Positions 45,798-54,934 of a stretch of DNA of 64,000 nucleotides are shown here, one piece after another. This DNA is from Lascolabacillus massiliensis (GTDB lineage Bacteria; Bacteroidota; Bacteroidia; Bacteroidales; Dysgonomonadaceae): positions 188,501 to 252,500 of the forward strand of contig NZ_CTEJ01000002.1 in the NCBI RefSeq assembly GCF_001282625.1. The letters run 5' to 3'. The notes beneath the pieces were generated by a model, which was not told the DNA's origin, did not search any database, and saw only the letters and a program-made list of their open reading frames with translations. A program made the translations under genes and the position numbers. Every line of letters starts with the position of its first letter. Within the stretch, counting starts at the first letter, position 1.

Positions 45798-47045
45798 TTA
45801 CTTTTTTCTGTATGACACCTTAAGAATTAACAAAGGTACGAAAAAGAGGATTATAGATATTAATAACTCAGTCCCTTTTCCCTGATCAGGTTTTTTAATT
45901 AACAGATTTTCAGGTGATGGCACTTTGCTATCATCCCATTTATTGATTACAGTACCCTCTTTTATTAACATTAATCCGGGGTTAGCCCTAATCATTGTTT
46001 TCAAAGTTCTCTCGTCGGCATGACAAAACTGAACTCCAGTATTATGCTTAGCCTCCCACTCTTTTACAGAGTTAGTTGATGATGCAGTAAGAAGATAAAA
46101 TGGATACCCTTTTTCATCAGCATAATTTACAATATCATTAAACCTGGGAAGATACCTTTCAGACATTTTTTCTAGTGAATATGAAACCATGATGAATGTA
46201 TATGTGGTATCTGAAAGAATTAAATCTGTAATATCTCCCCCTACATTCCACTCACCGGACTCATCCAAATATAAAGATTCAATTGCGAAATCCTCTATCG
46301 CTGGTTTTATTCCCTCTTTTACCAAACGAGTTTCCATATCTATAAAAATCCATGATGAATCATTCCATGGGTAATCCGACTCGCTAAACTCTTTCTCAAC
46401 ACCATCCTTACTATATATGAATATAGTCTCGTATATATCTGCTTTATCAGGATCAACAAACATCTGATCTGGGATATTTGCTCCTATTTTATATGGACGG
46501 AAGTCAATAATTGGTAGATTATAAGTGTTGTGCAGAGAAAAGAGCAGTCCATATAGAATAATAAAAAAAGAAGCAATCGCAGCTTTTTTTGATGAGAACA
46601 GTGGAGTAATCTTTTTCCATTTAATTACCAAAAAAGCAATTCCTGCAAAAAGTATGATGTTTTTATAGAATGAGACCCAGTTACTAATAACCAGTGCATC
46701 ACCAAAACAACCACAATCTGCAACAGGATTTGTTAAAGCAATCCAAAAAGTCAGTGGAGTAAAAAACACCATAAATAACCCTATAAGTCTGGTAGTCACT
46801 TTACTGTTTATCCCTAGAAGAAGAAACACTCCTAAAACGAACTCTGCAACTACCATTATGATAGCTAACGTGAGTGCAATTGAAAAAAGGCCTTCAAGAT
46901 TAAGAGAGATGAGGTAATCTTGCATTTTATAAGTGAAACCAAGTGGATCCACAGCTTTTACAAAGCCGGAAAATGCAAATGTAGCTCCAACTATCACTCG
47001 GGACAGTTCTACTATAATTTTTTCTAAAACAATTTTCTGTTTCAC
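45798..47045 (-). CDS. DoxX-type membrane protein with extracytoplasmic redoxin-like part (BT_3928-like)
   Basis: 415 residues, starting with GTG at 47045; the next methionine lies inside conserved sequence. Residues 8-150 hold four hydrophobic helices of a DoxX/MauE-like domain (GATFAFSGFVKAVDPLGFTYKMQDYL), with a CGCFG motif on the outer side (NPVADCGCFGDALV). A fifth helix follows, then about 200 soluble residues ending in FCHADERTLKTMIRANPGLMLI, which resemble the end of a thioredoxin fold, then a C-terminal helix. DoxX/MauE relatives take part in quinone or thiol redox chemistry; the role here is unknown. It lies between DUF1599 and tpiA. Confidence 0.8.
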   Translation of the reverse strand: MKQKIVLEKIIVELSRVIVGATFAFSGFVKAVDPLGFTYKMQDYLISLNLEGLFSIALTLAIIMVVAEFVLGVFLLLGINSKVTTRLIGLFMVFFTPLTFWIALTNPVADCGCFGDALVISNWVSFYKNIILFAGIAFLVIKWKKITPLFSSKKAAIASFFIILYGLLFSLHNTYNLPIIDFRPYKIGANIPDQMFVDPDKADIYETIFIYSKDGVEKEFSESDYPWNDSSWIFIDMETRLVKEGIKPAIEDFAIESLYLDESGEWNVGGDITDLILSDTTYTFIMVSYSLEKMSERYLPRFNDIVNYADEKGYPFYLLTASSTNSVKEWEAKHNTGVQFCHADERTLKTMIRANPGLMLIKEGTVINKWDDSKVPSPENLLIKKPDQGKGTELLISIILFFVPLLILKVSYRKK

Positions 47046-47098
47046 CCGATTAAAATCTTGACTTATAGATTATTCCTAGTTTATATTTTGATTTTCGA

Positions 47099-47680
47099 TC
47101 AATGCAGATCATTAACCTGCTTATTTGAATCGGTACAATCTTCCGGGAAATGAAGTTTAATCAATCCAAAAATTGCATAGTTTATCATGTCCATATAATT
47201 TGCATCTACTCCTTCAGATATCAACGTTTGACCGTCGTTGCACTCAATCTCTTTAGTACGGTATATTTTCATAAGGATGAGATCTGTGTAGGAGCTTACT
47301 CTCATGCTTCGCCATGCTTCATCATAATCATGATTCTTAGCATACATCAGTTGTTTAGTATTTTCAAGAAACCCGTCATATAACTCAAGCGCTTTCTCGT
47401 TTGTAATATCAACAGTATCTGCAAATCCTAATTTAAGCTGGATGAGTCCGATAATCCCATAATTAACTATTGCAATGAATTCAGGAAAAATACCTTCATC
47501 AACCATCTTCTCTTTTTTGGTTTCAAGTGTACGAATTCTGTTTGCCTTGATAAAAATTTGATCTGTAACAGAAGTTGGTCGTAATATTCGCCAAGAGGCT
47601 CCATAATCTTGTAATTTACGGGCAAAGATATCGCGACATATTCCAGCTACTTCGTCGAACTGAATATTAGTTATATTCAT
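47099..47680 (-). CDS. DUF1599 domain protein
   Basis: 193 residues with an internal duplication: DYGASWRILRPTSVTDQIFIKANRIRTLE and DYDEAWRSMRVSSYTDLILMKIYRTKEIE are two copies of one motif, each followed by an E-G-x-x-x-x-x-x-x-x-N-Y-x-I-x-G-L-I-x-L pattern. This is DUF1599, whose function is not established. The repeated D-Y-x-x-x-W-R core suggests a pseudo-twofold nucleotide or phosphate-binding fold, which is only inference. It leads the DoxX-tpiA-SPOR-folE run and has a promoter 42 nt upstream. Confidence 0.88.
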   Translation of the reverse strand: MNITNIQFDEVAGICRDIFARKLQDYGASWRILRPTSVTDQIFIKANRIRTLETKKEKMVDEGIFPEFIAIVNYGIIGLIQLKLGFADTVDITNEKALELYDGFLENTKQLMYAKNHDYDEAWRSMRVSSYTDLILMKIYRTKEIECNDGQTLISEGVDANYMDMINYAIFGLIKLHFPEDCTDSNKQVNDLH

Positions 47681-47721
47681 TGGATTTCTCTTTATTTATT
47701 TTTTAACGTAAAACAACCTAA

Positions 47722-47729
47722 CAAAGATA
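47722..47729 (-). promoter_or_regulatory. -7 element of the DUF1599-tpiA run
   Basis: Minus strand TATCTTTG, perfect TAnnTTTG. It lies just downstream of the M23 terminator and 42 nt before the DUF1599 ATG. No clear -33. Confidence 0.5.
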
Positions 47730-47734
47730 AACAA

Positions 47735-47770
47735 AAAAAAGGTACAAGTTTGATATCCTGTACCTTTTTT
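47735..47770 (-). terminator. Intrinsic terminator after the M23 peptidase gene
   Basis: AAAAAAGGTACA (47735-47746) and TGTACCTTTTTT (47759-47770) form a perfect 12-bp stem with a 12-nt loop; the minus-strand 3' arm ends in a T-run. It lies 25 nt after the M23 stop. Confidence 0.85.
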
Positions 47771-47794
47771 AAGACATATACGCCTTTTATTTTA

Positions 47795-48817
47795 TTATGA
47801 GACTCGTATAGATTTACCTACACGCAGTACTGTTTTTGTAGTCATATTGTTTAAAGTACATAGTTTACTTACACTAGTACCATAACGTTTGGAAATAGCG
47901 CCCAATGTATCTCCCTTTTGTATTCTGTGATACTGTACTTCTCCTGATACAAACTTATTGGAAGCATTTTCAGGCTCTTTGTAATTATTACTATCTTCCG
48001 ATGTTCTTATTACTGATCTGCTGCTGGAATTTGTTTTCTTGTAACTTGAATTGGTAACAAGATACTCATCCTTGTGAACAGTTTTATTTGGGAAGTCTAT
48101 AATAAAATTGGGGTTGATTGGTTTACCCAAGAAACGTGTTTCAAAATGCAGATGTGAACCAAATGAACGTCCAGTATTTCCAGCAAGTCCTATAGGCTGA
48201 CCAGACTTAACAAAATCATTCTCTTCAACCAGAAACTTTGAAAGGTGTCCGTAAACTGTTTCCAGTCCATTCACATGTCTGATAACCAAATAATAACCAT
48301 AACCACTTCTTTCAAAACGCTTAACTCTGATTTTGCCGTCGAATGCAGCATAAATAGTGTCTCCTGTCTGAGCCTTTATATCAATACCATAGTGATAACG
48401 ACGACTACCTCTTCTTCCAAAGTTGGATGTCATGTGTCCATCAGCAGGCATGGTAAAATTATCCAAATCTACTATAAATGTATCCGGCGCATTCTTAAGA
48501 CTGCCATACATATTGACATATCTGTTTTCCCACATACCCCCGTATAAATCATCAGCAGGTATATCATTTGGATTAAATTCCTCTCTTTGCTCTTCAGCAT
48601 CATCCAGTACAGACAAATCAAGTTTAAGCTTAAGTCCATCAGCAAACAGACTCTGCTTTTCATTTAAGTTTGAACTATGTACTTGCTTATAATTAACTTC
48701 TGGTCTGCTTTTTTCAGCAGACTCCTGTTTAACTTGTGAGAATGAGTTTAATGAAACAAACATCAAGGCTGCCGGTAGTAAAACTCTTGCTTTTGAAAAC
48801 AAATTATATATCTCCAT
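47795..48817 (-). CDS. M23 metallopeptidase with C-terminal LysM
   Basis: 340 residues. An N-terminal signal (VLLPAALMFVSLNSFSQ) is followed by a linker, then the M23 domain from about residue 125 (GHMTSNFGRRGSRRYHYGIDIKAQTGDTIYAAFDGKI), with zinc ligands in HYGIDI and HLHFETRF. A LysM module lies at about 293-338 (YHRIQKGDTLGAISKRYGTSVSKLC). It should cut or, if inactive, regulate cutting of peptidoglycan cross-links in the periplasm. All M23 motif residues appear present, so an active endopeptidase is likely. It is followed by a strong terminator. Confidence 0.93.
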   Translation of the reverse strand: MEIYNLFSKARVLLPAALMFVSLNSFSQVKQESAEKSRPEVNYKQVHSSNLNEKQSLFADGLKLKLDLSVLDDAEEQREEFNPNDIPADDLYGGMWENRYVNMYGSLKNAPDTFIVDLDNFTMPADGHMTSNFGRRGSRRYHYGIDIKAQTGDTIYAAFDGKIRVKRFERSGYGYYLVIRHVNGLETVYGHLSKFLVEENDFVKSGQPIGLAGNTGRSFGSHLHFETRFLGKPINPNFIIDFPNKTVHKDEYLVTNSSYKKTNSSSRSVIRTSEDSNNYKEPENASNKFVSGEVQYHRIQKGDTLGAISKRYGTSVSKLCTLNNMTTKTVLRVGKSIRVS

Positions 48818-48866
48818 CGATACCTTGTTTTATATCAAATTTCATATAATTACTTTTTTATTGCAA

Positions 48867-49328
48867 TTAATATTCATCGTTTGCATAAATACTCTGAATA
48901 TTTATTTGCGGATAATCAAAGATTTCATCTGTAGTAAAGAATCGTGCTAATTCGGTTTGTGCAGTTTCATAAGAATCAGAAGCATGTACTATATTTTCCT
49001 GGACACTAATGCTATAGTCTCCCCGGATCGTGCCAGGCTGAGCATCTCTTCCATTTGTCACTCCGGTGATTTTCCTTACAACATTCACAGCATCAACTCC
49101 TTTTAGTGCCATAACAACTACAGGGCTAGCCTGCATTGAATCTTTAATACGCCCATAAAAAGGTTTGTTTACTAAATGAGAATAGTGAATCTTCAGTACC
49201 TCATCCGACAGGTTAATCATTTTCATTCCTACAATCTGGAGGCCTTTTTTTTCAAACCGAGAGATGACTTCTCCCAGTATTGCTCGCTGAATAGCGGAGG
49301 GCTTCAGAATTACTAATGTTACCTGCAT
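48867..49328 (-). CDS. ndk: Nucleoside diphosphate kinase
   Basis: 153 residues, slightly longer than the usual 140-145 because of a C-terminal extension (FDYPQINIQSIYANDEY). The phosphohistidine is H115 in ENIVHASDSYETAQTEL. TLVILKPSAIQRAILGEVISRFEKKGLQI, GRDAQPGTIRGDYS and the Kpn-loop region PVVVMALKGVDAV are conserved. It transfers gamma-phosphate from ATP to other nucleoside diphosphates. It is separated from the M23 gene by 49 nt, so the two may share a transcript. Confidence 0.96.
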   Translation of the reverse strand: MQVTLVILKPSAIQRAILGEVISRFEKKGLQIVGMKMINLSDEVLKIHYSHLVNKPFYGRIKDSMQASPVVVMALKGVDAVNVVRKITGVTNGRDAQPGTIRGDYSISVQENIVHASDSYETAQTELARFFTTDEIFDYPQINIQSIYANDEY

Positions 49329-49821
49329 TTAATTAAAACTACTACTTAACAACTTTTTTATTACAGATTTTTTTCCTTAATCGATGTCAAAGTAAAGTTT
49401 TTATTATTTGAACTCCAAATTATCGACTAGCTTTTTTCACATGTAACATTTGAATAAGCCTCTTAAATTCGACCTACAACTCTGTTTTTCAATATATTAA
49501 CCATAAACATGTTATAGAACACATTTTGTCGATTTTAAGATCATTATACTATTATTAAATATCAATTTACAACTTTTTCACTCAAATCAGTTTCAATAAG
49601 TCATTAACACGATAAAAAAATTATTACACTATTAAAGTGGTAATTAATCAGCATATTAATATATGGAGAATAGAGGCGCAATTCACGTTTTTTAATAAGA
49701 AAGACTTAAAATCCTCTCAAAACAGACAATCGTATAAAGAGATTTAAGTATCTTTGCTCCACTTTTTATATTAAATCTGTATGATTCAGGTTGATGCCAT
49801 GAATCAAAACTAATAAGAAAA
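49329..49821. other. Divergent intergenic region between ndk and the DUF2723 gene
   Basis: 493 AT-rich bases. The only element I can support is the -7 motif at 49749-49756. No ndk promoter, hairpin with U-tract, tRNA or credible small gene was found. Confidence 0.5.
49749..49756 (+). promoter_or_regulatory. -7 element for the DUF2723 gene
   Basis: TATCTTTG, perfect TAnnTTTG. The expected start near 49763 gives a leader of about 60 nt. No clear -33. Confidence 0.5.
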
Positions 49822-52800
49822 ATGTCTAAATACAAGCTTATCAATAACATCTCGGGTTGGGTGGTTTTTGCGATTGCTGCCACAGTTTATCTTCTTACAA
49901 TAGAACCTACAGCCAGTTTCTGGGATTGTGGAGAATTTATAACATCAGCATACAAGCTTGAAGTTGGACATCCACCAGGTGCTCCTTTTTTTATGCTTGT
50001 TGGCAACTTCTTCACACAACTGGCAAAAGATCCTTCGCAGGTAGCAATGATGGTAAATATTATGTCCGCTCTTATGAGTGCATTTACTATTTTGTTCCTT
50101 TTCTGGACAATAACTCACCTAACTAGAAAACTATTACAAAAAAGCAGTGATGTTGTTTTAAATGCTGGTCAAACTACCGCAGTTATTGGAAGCGGAATTG
50201 TAGGTGCACTTGTTTATACCTTTTCTGATACATTTTGGTTTTCAGCAGTTGAAGGTGAAGTATATGCCTTTTCATCAATGCTAACTGCACTTGTATTCTG
50301 GTTGATTCTAAAATGGGAAGATAATGCAGACAAACCACACTCAGATAAATGGTTAGTACTCATTGCTTATGTAATGGGGCTCTCAATAGGCGTCCATCTG
50401 CTAAATCTGTTGTGTATACCTGCAATTGTTCTTGTATACTATTTTAAGAAAAATGAAAAAGCCAACTGGAAAGGGGCTTTAAAAGCTCTTCTAGTTTCAT
50501 TTGGACTTATCATAATATTGATGTGGGGAGTAATACCAGGTTTCACTAAAATTGGAGGATGGTTTGAACTTCTGTTTGTTAACAGCTTTGGATTACCATA
50601 TAATTCAGGAGTATTATTTTATTTACTGATACTGGTTGGAACAATTACAATGGGACTTTACTACACCATATCTTCCAGTAGTAATGAAAGAAATGCAAGA
50701 ATTGCATTCTTTGCTACACTGGCTTTGACTGGTGTATTGTTTATAAGTGGAAGTCCCTGGCTTTGGGTAATACTTATTGCTACAGTCGCATATATAGTTT
50801 TCAAATCCAAGAAAATAAGCATGAGGTTTATAAACCTATCAATTTCATGCTTCATGGTGATTCTAGTTGGTTTCTCAGCTTATGCTCTGATACCAATAAG
50901 ATCAAGTGCTAACCCACCGCTCGATCTTAATTCACCCGAAGATATATTCTCACTTGGAAGCTACCTGAATCGCGAACAGTATGGACAGACTCCGCTGATA
51001 CATGGTACAACTTATGCGTCTAAGATAGCGAGAAGTGCAGACGGTACTGCAATTATAGAAGGTGAGCGTGTAAGTTATAAACAGGTTGTGAAAAATTCCC
51101 CTGATGAAAAGGATCGTTATGAGAAGACCACTTCACCAATATATAAATACACTAATACAATGCTCCTGCCAAGGATGCATTCAAACCCTAATAATCCAGC
51201 ATTTCAGAATCATATTATGGGTTATGAGAGATGGGGAGGTGTTACAGATCAAAACAAGAAACCTTCATTTTTTCAGAATCTGAAGTTCATGTTTGGTTAC
51301 CAGTTCAATTATATGTACTGGCGATATTTTATGTGGAATTTCTCTGGGAGACAAAATGATATACAGGGTGATGGAGGAATAACTGCAGGTAACTGGATTA
51401 CCGGTATTTCCTTTATTGATGAACATGTACTGGGTCTTGGACCTCAGGATGATATTGCTCCTGATATTGTTAATAACAAAGGAAGGAATAAATACTATAT
51501 GTTGCCACTCATATTAGGTATCATAGGTATTTTATATCAGCTAAAGCTAAAAGAAAGAGGAATGCAGAGCTTTATAGTTGTATTTCTGCTGTTCTTTATG
51601 ACAGGTCTGGCAATTATTCTTTATCTAAATCAGACATTCATGGAGCCAAGAGAAAGGGATTATGCCTATGCAGGATCATTCTACGCTTTTTCAATATGGA
51701 TTGGAATGGGAGTTGCAGGGATATCTCTATTCCTCAAAAAATATATAAAAAACACTCGAGTTGCTACTGTAGTTGCATCTGTAGCCTGCTTGTTTGTTCC
51801 AATACAGATGGCATCTCAGAATTGGGATGACCATGATCGTTCAGGCAGAACTCTTGCTCGTGACACAGGAATGAATTATCTGAGTAGTGTAGGAGAAAAT
51901 GCTATTCTATTTACAAATGGGGATAATGATACCTACCCTCTGTGGTATGTTCAGGAGACCGAAGGCTTCAGAACAGATGTAAGGGTTACAAATTTGAGTT
52001 TCCTGCAAACGGAATGGTATATAGATCAGCTTTTAAAGCCTGCTTATGAATCTGAACCATTACCAATAAAATGGTCTCGCCCAAGATACTCGGGTGATGA
52101 TGGTAGTGCGGCTTTTGTCATTTCAAAAGAAGAAATTGAAAGTGTACTAAGGCAGAGTGAGATTCCTTCTGTTTCTTATGGTAATTATTACGACAGAAAC
52201 GCGTTCCGTGATACAATCTCACTGAAACAGACTATGGAGAATTTAAGGACAGGTGAAAACTCTCGACCTGCAAATCCTTTTAACACAGGTAATACACAGG
52301 TTATTCCTGGTGATATCCTTTATCTGGATGTTGACAGTTCTGCCGTTGACTGGAAAAATATGGCTGCTAAACCTACTGACAAGATGCTGATAAATCTTTC
52401 AGGGAAACAGGCTGTTTACAGGCATGAACTGATGGTTCTGGAGCTTCTCACTAATCTTAATGATGACAACTGGAATAGACCACTCTATTACGCTACAACA
52501 ATCACTCCTTCACTATATATGAATTTGCAGGATCATAACTTCTCTCTGAATGGTCTCGCCTATCAGGTAGTTCCGGGAGAACCTCTTAATAATGGTGTGA
52601 ACCTGGAGGCTGCATTCGATAATATGGTTAATAAATTCAGATGGGGTGGTCTTGAAAATGATCCTGATATTTATATGGATCAAACCAGTAGAAGAATGTT
52701 GTCAACATTCAGGTTATATTTCACTCATTTGGTTGATGCTCTAGTCGATGCAGGGGAAAATGAGAAAGCTTTGACAGCTCTCGATAAAATCACTTCAATG

Positions 52801-53292
52801 ATACCTGACAGTGCTGTTTCATATGGAACTGACGGTGTTATCTTTGCTAGAGCATACTACAAGCTTGGTGAATATGAAAAAGCAAATGAGCTTATCACAG
52901 AAATCCATAACAGGATTAATGCAAACCTAAACTGGTTCGAGAGATTAAAGCCTGTACAGATTGCAAATACAATGACTGATATTATATATAATAATGTTAG
53001 TCCGCTAATGCTAGTTAAAAATATTTATCAGCAGTATGATAAAGAGAAATATAAGCTGTTGACAGATGACCTATTACAAAGAGCACAGGTTTACTATATG
53101 AAAGGTATTCCTTATGTAGGAGATACTATTTTAAGAGAGATCACTGATAGTGCAGTAAGGGGTTATTACTCCGTACCTTCTGATGATACAATACGTCGTG
53201 CCGAAGAGGAAGAGATTATGCAAAAAGCAATGGGTGTAATGAAGCAATTTAATCCTCGATTACTCGAACAATATAGTAGTTCAACACAATAG
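49822..53292 (+). CDS. DUF2723 integral membrane protein (PMT-like glycosyltransferase fold)
   Basis: 1156 residues. About ten or more hydrophobic helices occupy residues 10-340 and 575-680. The N-terminus carries TIEPTASFWDCGEFITSAYKLEVGHPPGAPFFML, the DUF2723 signature, with an acidic residue in the first loop as in PMT-type glycosyltransferases. MEPRERDYAYAGSFYAFSIWIG belongs to a second conserved membrane part. The C-terminal 450 residues are extracytoplasmic with helical repeats (EKALTALDKI, YYKLGEYEKANELI) resembling TPRs. In Bacteroidota this family is suspected to act in protein O-glycosylation, but this is inference. The deacetylase gene follows 77 nt later. Confidence 0.85.
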   Translation: MSKYKLINNISGWVVFAIAATVYLLTIEPTASFWDCGEFITSAYKLEVGHPPGAPFFMLVGNFFTQLAKDPSQVAMMVNIMSALMSAFTILFLFWTITHLTRKLLQKSSDVVLNAGQTTAVIGSGIVGALVYTFSDTFWFSAVEGEVYAFSSMLTALVFWLILKWEDNADKPHSDKWLVLIAYVMGLSIGVHLLNLLCIPAIVLVYYFKKNEKANWKGALKALLVSFGLIIILMWGVIPGFTKIGGWFELLFVNSFGLPYNSGVLFYLLILVGTITMGLYYTISSSSNERNARIAFFATLALTGVLFISGSPWLWVILIATVAYIVFKSKKISMRFINLSISCFMVILVGFSAYALIPIRSSANPPLDLNSPEDIFSLGSYLNREQYGQTPLIHGTTYASKIARSADGTAIIEGERVSYKQVVKNSPDEKDRYEKTTSPIYKYTNTMLLPRMHSNPNNPAFQNHIMGYERWGGVTDQNKKPSFFQNLKFMFGYQFNYMYWRYFMWNFSGRQNDIQGDGGITAGNWITGISFIDEHVLGLGPQDDIAPDIVNNKGRNKYYMLPLILGIIGILYQLKLKERGMQSFIVVFLLFFMTGLAIILYLNQTFMEPRERDYAYAGSFYAFSIWIGMGVAGISLFLKKYIKNTRVATVVASVACLFVPIQMASQNWDDHDRSGRTLARDTGMNYLSSVGENAILFTNGDNDTYPLWYVQETEGFRTDVRVTNLSFLQTEWYIDQLLKPAYESEPLPIKWSRPRYSGDDGSAAFVISKEEIESVLRQSEIPSVSYGNYYDRNAFRDTISLKQTMENLRTGENSRPANPFNTGNTQVIPGDILYLDVDSSAVDWKNMAAKPTDKMLINLSGKQAVYRHELMVLELLTNLNDDNWNRPLYYATTITPSLYMNLQDHNFSLNGLAYQVVPGEPLNNGVNLEAAFDNMVNKFRWGGLENDPDIYMDQTSRRMLSTFRLYFTHLVDALVDAGENEKALTALDKITSMIPDSAVSYGTDGVIFARAYYKLGEYEKANELITEIHNRINANLNWFERLKPVQIANTMTDIIYNNVSPLMLVKNIYQQYDKEKYKLLTDDLLQRAQVYYMKGIPYVGDTILREITDSAVRGYYSVPSDDTIRRAEEEEIMQKAMGVMKQFNPRLLEQYSSSTQ

Positions 53293-53305
53293 TAGAAATA
53301 TAATA

Positions 53306-53346
53306 AGAGTGCCGGGTAGTGTAGTGATATATTACCTGGCATCTCT
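53306..53346 (+). terminator. Hairpin after the DUF2723 gene
   Basis: TGCCGGGTA (53310-53318) and TACCTGGCA (53333-53341) form a 9-bp stem with one G-U pair, extended by AGAG/CTCT. The U-tract is weak (TCTCTTGTGTT), so termination may be partial. Confidence 0.5.
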
Positions 53347-53369
53347 TGTGTTAAATAAACGTTCATTAT

Positions 53370-53996
53370 ATGCTAATTGAACAACCACCAATACTATATA
53401 GGTTATTATTTCCAAATTCGATCTGGCGACTTAGAGTACCGGATAAAAAAACTGTATATCTTACATTTGATGATGGCCCTATACCTGAAGTTACACCTTG
53501 GGTACTGAGCATATTAAACAAATATAATATAAAGGCAACCTTCTTCTGTGTTGGAGATAATGTTCGCAAATATGGTCATATATATGATCAGATTATAAAA
53601 GAAGGACACATAACCGGCAATCACACTTTTCACCACATGCAGGGATGGAAAAATTCGCCTAAGAAGTTCCTGAGTGATACAAATGATGCCGGTAAATTAA
53701 TAAATTCACAACTATTTAGACCACCTCATGGTCATATGATTTTTCCTCAACCAGGTTTATTGAAGAAAAATGGATATAAAATTATAATGTGGGATGTGGT
53801 GACTCGAGATTATAGTAGATTTATGACACCTGAGCAGGTACTCGCAAATGTAAAAAGGTATACCCGTGACGGATCGGTGATTGTATTTCATGATTCACTA
53901 AAAGCAGAAAAGAATTTAAGATATGCTTTGCCTCTTTCAATTGAATGGTTGCTTGAGCAGGGATACTCTTTTGAATTGATCCCTTCTTATAGATAG
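53370..53996 (+). CDS. Polysaccharide deacetylase (NodB homology) family protein
   Basis: 208 residues, covering a single CE4/NodB domain. Motif 1 is TFDDGP at 32-37 with the catalytic base and metal aspartate, motif 2 NHTFHH at 84-89, motif 3 FRPPHGH, and motif 4 is near WDVVTRDY. A late histidine is in VIVFHDSLKA. It should remove N-acetyl groups from a cell-wall or surface glycan. No signal peptide or membrane anchor is obvious, which is unusual for enzymes acting outside the cytoplasm. It follows the DUF2723 gene on the same strand. Confidence 0.9.
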   Translation: MLIEQPPILYRLLFPNSIWRLRVPDKKTVYLTFDDGPIPEVTPWVLSILNKYNIKATFFCVGDNVRKYGHIYDQIIKEGHITGNHTFHHMQGWKNSPKKFLSDTNDAGKLINSQLFRPPHGHMIFPQPGLLKKNGYKIIMWDVVTRDYSRFMTPEQVLANVKRYTRDGSVIVFHDSLKAEKNLRYALPLSIEWLLEQGYSFELIPSYR

Positions 53997-54140
53997 TTAA
54001 AATCACCTTTTTCAAAATAATATTATTAAAGTTTCTGTTTATATAATGGAAACAAGTGTTTTATTGTTGTCAAGAGAGACAATAATAGGGTTTTTTGTGT
54101 TAAATAATGTTATTTTGATGAAAAATGATAGTATTATGCA

Positions 54141-54170
54141 TTGCATAGTACAATATTTGGCATACATTTG
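54141..54170 (+). promoter_or_regulatory. Promoter of the ABC export operon
   Basis: TTG (54141-54143), 19-bp spacer, TACATTTG (54163-54170). The expected start near 54177 gives a leader of about 35 nt before the ATG at 54212. Confidence 0.6.
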
Positions 54171-54211
54171 CACTATTCAAAATTTAGTGTAACTTAAAAT
54201 TAAAGCGCCGA

Positions 54212-54934
54212 ATGATAACAATCAGGCAATTACATAAATCTTATCACACCGAAGCACTCCCACTTCACGTACTTAAAGGAATAGATTTACAAATAGATAA
54301 AGGTGAATATGTTTCCATAACAGGAGCATCAGGTTCAGGCAAATCAACTTTGCTTAATATTATCGGAATATTGGACACTTATGATTCGGGTGATTATTAC
54401 CTGAATGGCAGCCTTATAAAAGGTTTATCAGAAACCGAAGCTGCACATTACAGAAATGAAATGATAGGATTTGTGTTTCAATCTTTCAATTTGATTAATT
54501 TCAAGAATGCTCTCGAAAACGTAGCTCTCCCACTCTACTATAAAAAAGTAAGCCGCAAAAAACGCAATATTATTGCAATGGAGCATCTTGATAAAATGGG
54601 ATTAAAAGATTGGGCTCATCACTTACCAAATGAAATGTCGGGTGGACAAAAACAGCGTGTAGCAATAGCAAGAGCAATGATTTCAAACCCTAAGATAATA
54701 TTAGCGGACGAACCTACAGGTGCACTTGACAGTACAACGACTAAAGAGGTTATGGAGGTACTAACTAATCTTAATAAAGAGGGAATTACTACCATAATTG
54801 TAACTCATGAGAAATCTGTTTCTGAAGCCACCAATCGTATTATCCACCTGAAAGATGGTATGATTGAGTATGAGACCAGAAAGGATAATGGTATTCATGT
54901 TACAACTCAAAATCTAAATTATCAGTCTTTATGA
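54212..54934 (+). CDS. ABC transporter ATP-binding protein, MacB/LolD type
   Basis: 240 residues. Walker A GASGSGKST is at 38-46, the Q-loop in FVFQSFNLINF, the signature MSGGQKQRVAIARA and Walker B IILADEPTGALDS. The switch histidine is in IIVTHE. This is the MacB/LolD/FtsE class, which powers mechanotransmission rather than direct passage through the membrane. It overlaps the first permease gene by four bases (ATGA) and leads a five-gene set with two FtsX-type permeases, an adaptor and an outer membrane channel. Confidence 0.95.
   Translation: MITIRQLHKSYHTEALPLHVLKGIDLQIDKGEYVSITGASGSGKSTLLNIIGILDTYDSGDYYLNGSLIKGLSETEAAHYRNEMIGFVFQSFNLINFKNALENVALPLYYKKVSRKKRNIIAMEHLDKMGLKDWAHHLPNEMSGGQKQRVAIARAMISNPKIILADEPTGALDSTTTKEVMEVLTNLNKEGITTIIVTHEKSVSEATNRIIHLKDGMIEYETRKDNGIHVTTQNLNYQSL

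Noticed and set aside
49692-49883. Minus-strand 63-residue frame in the ndk gap
   Set aside because: It crosses the DUF2723 start and promoter, with no recognisable features.
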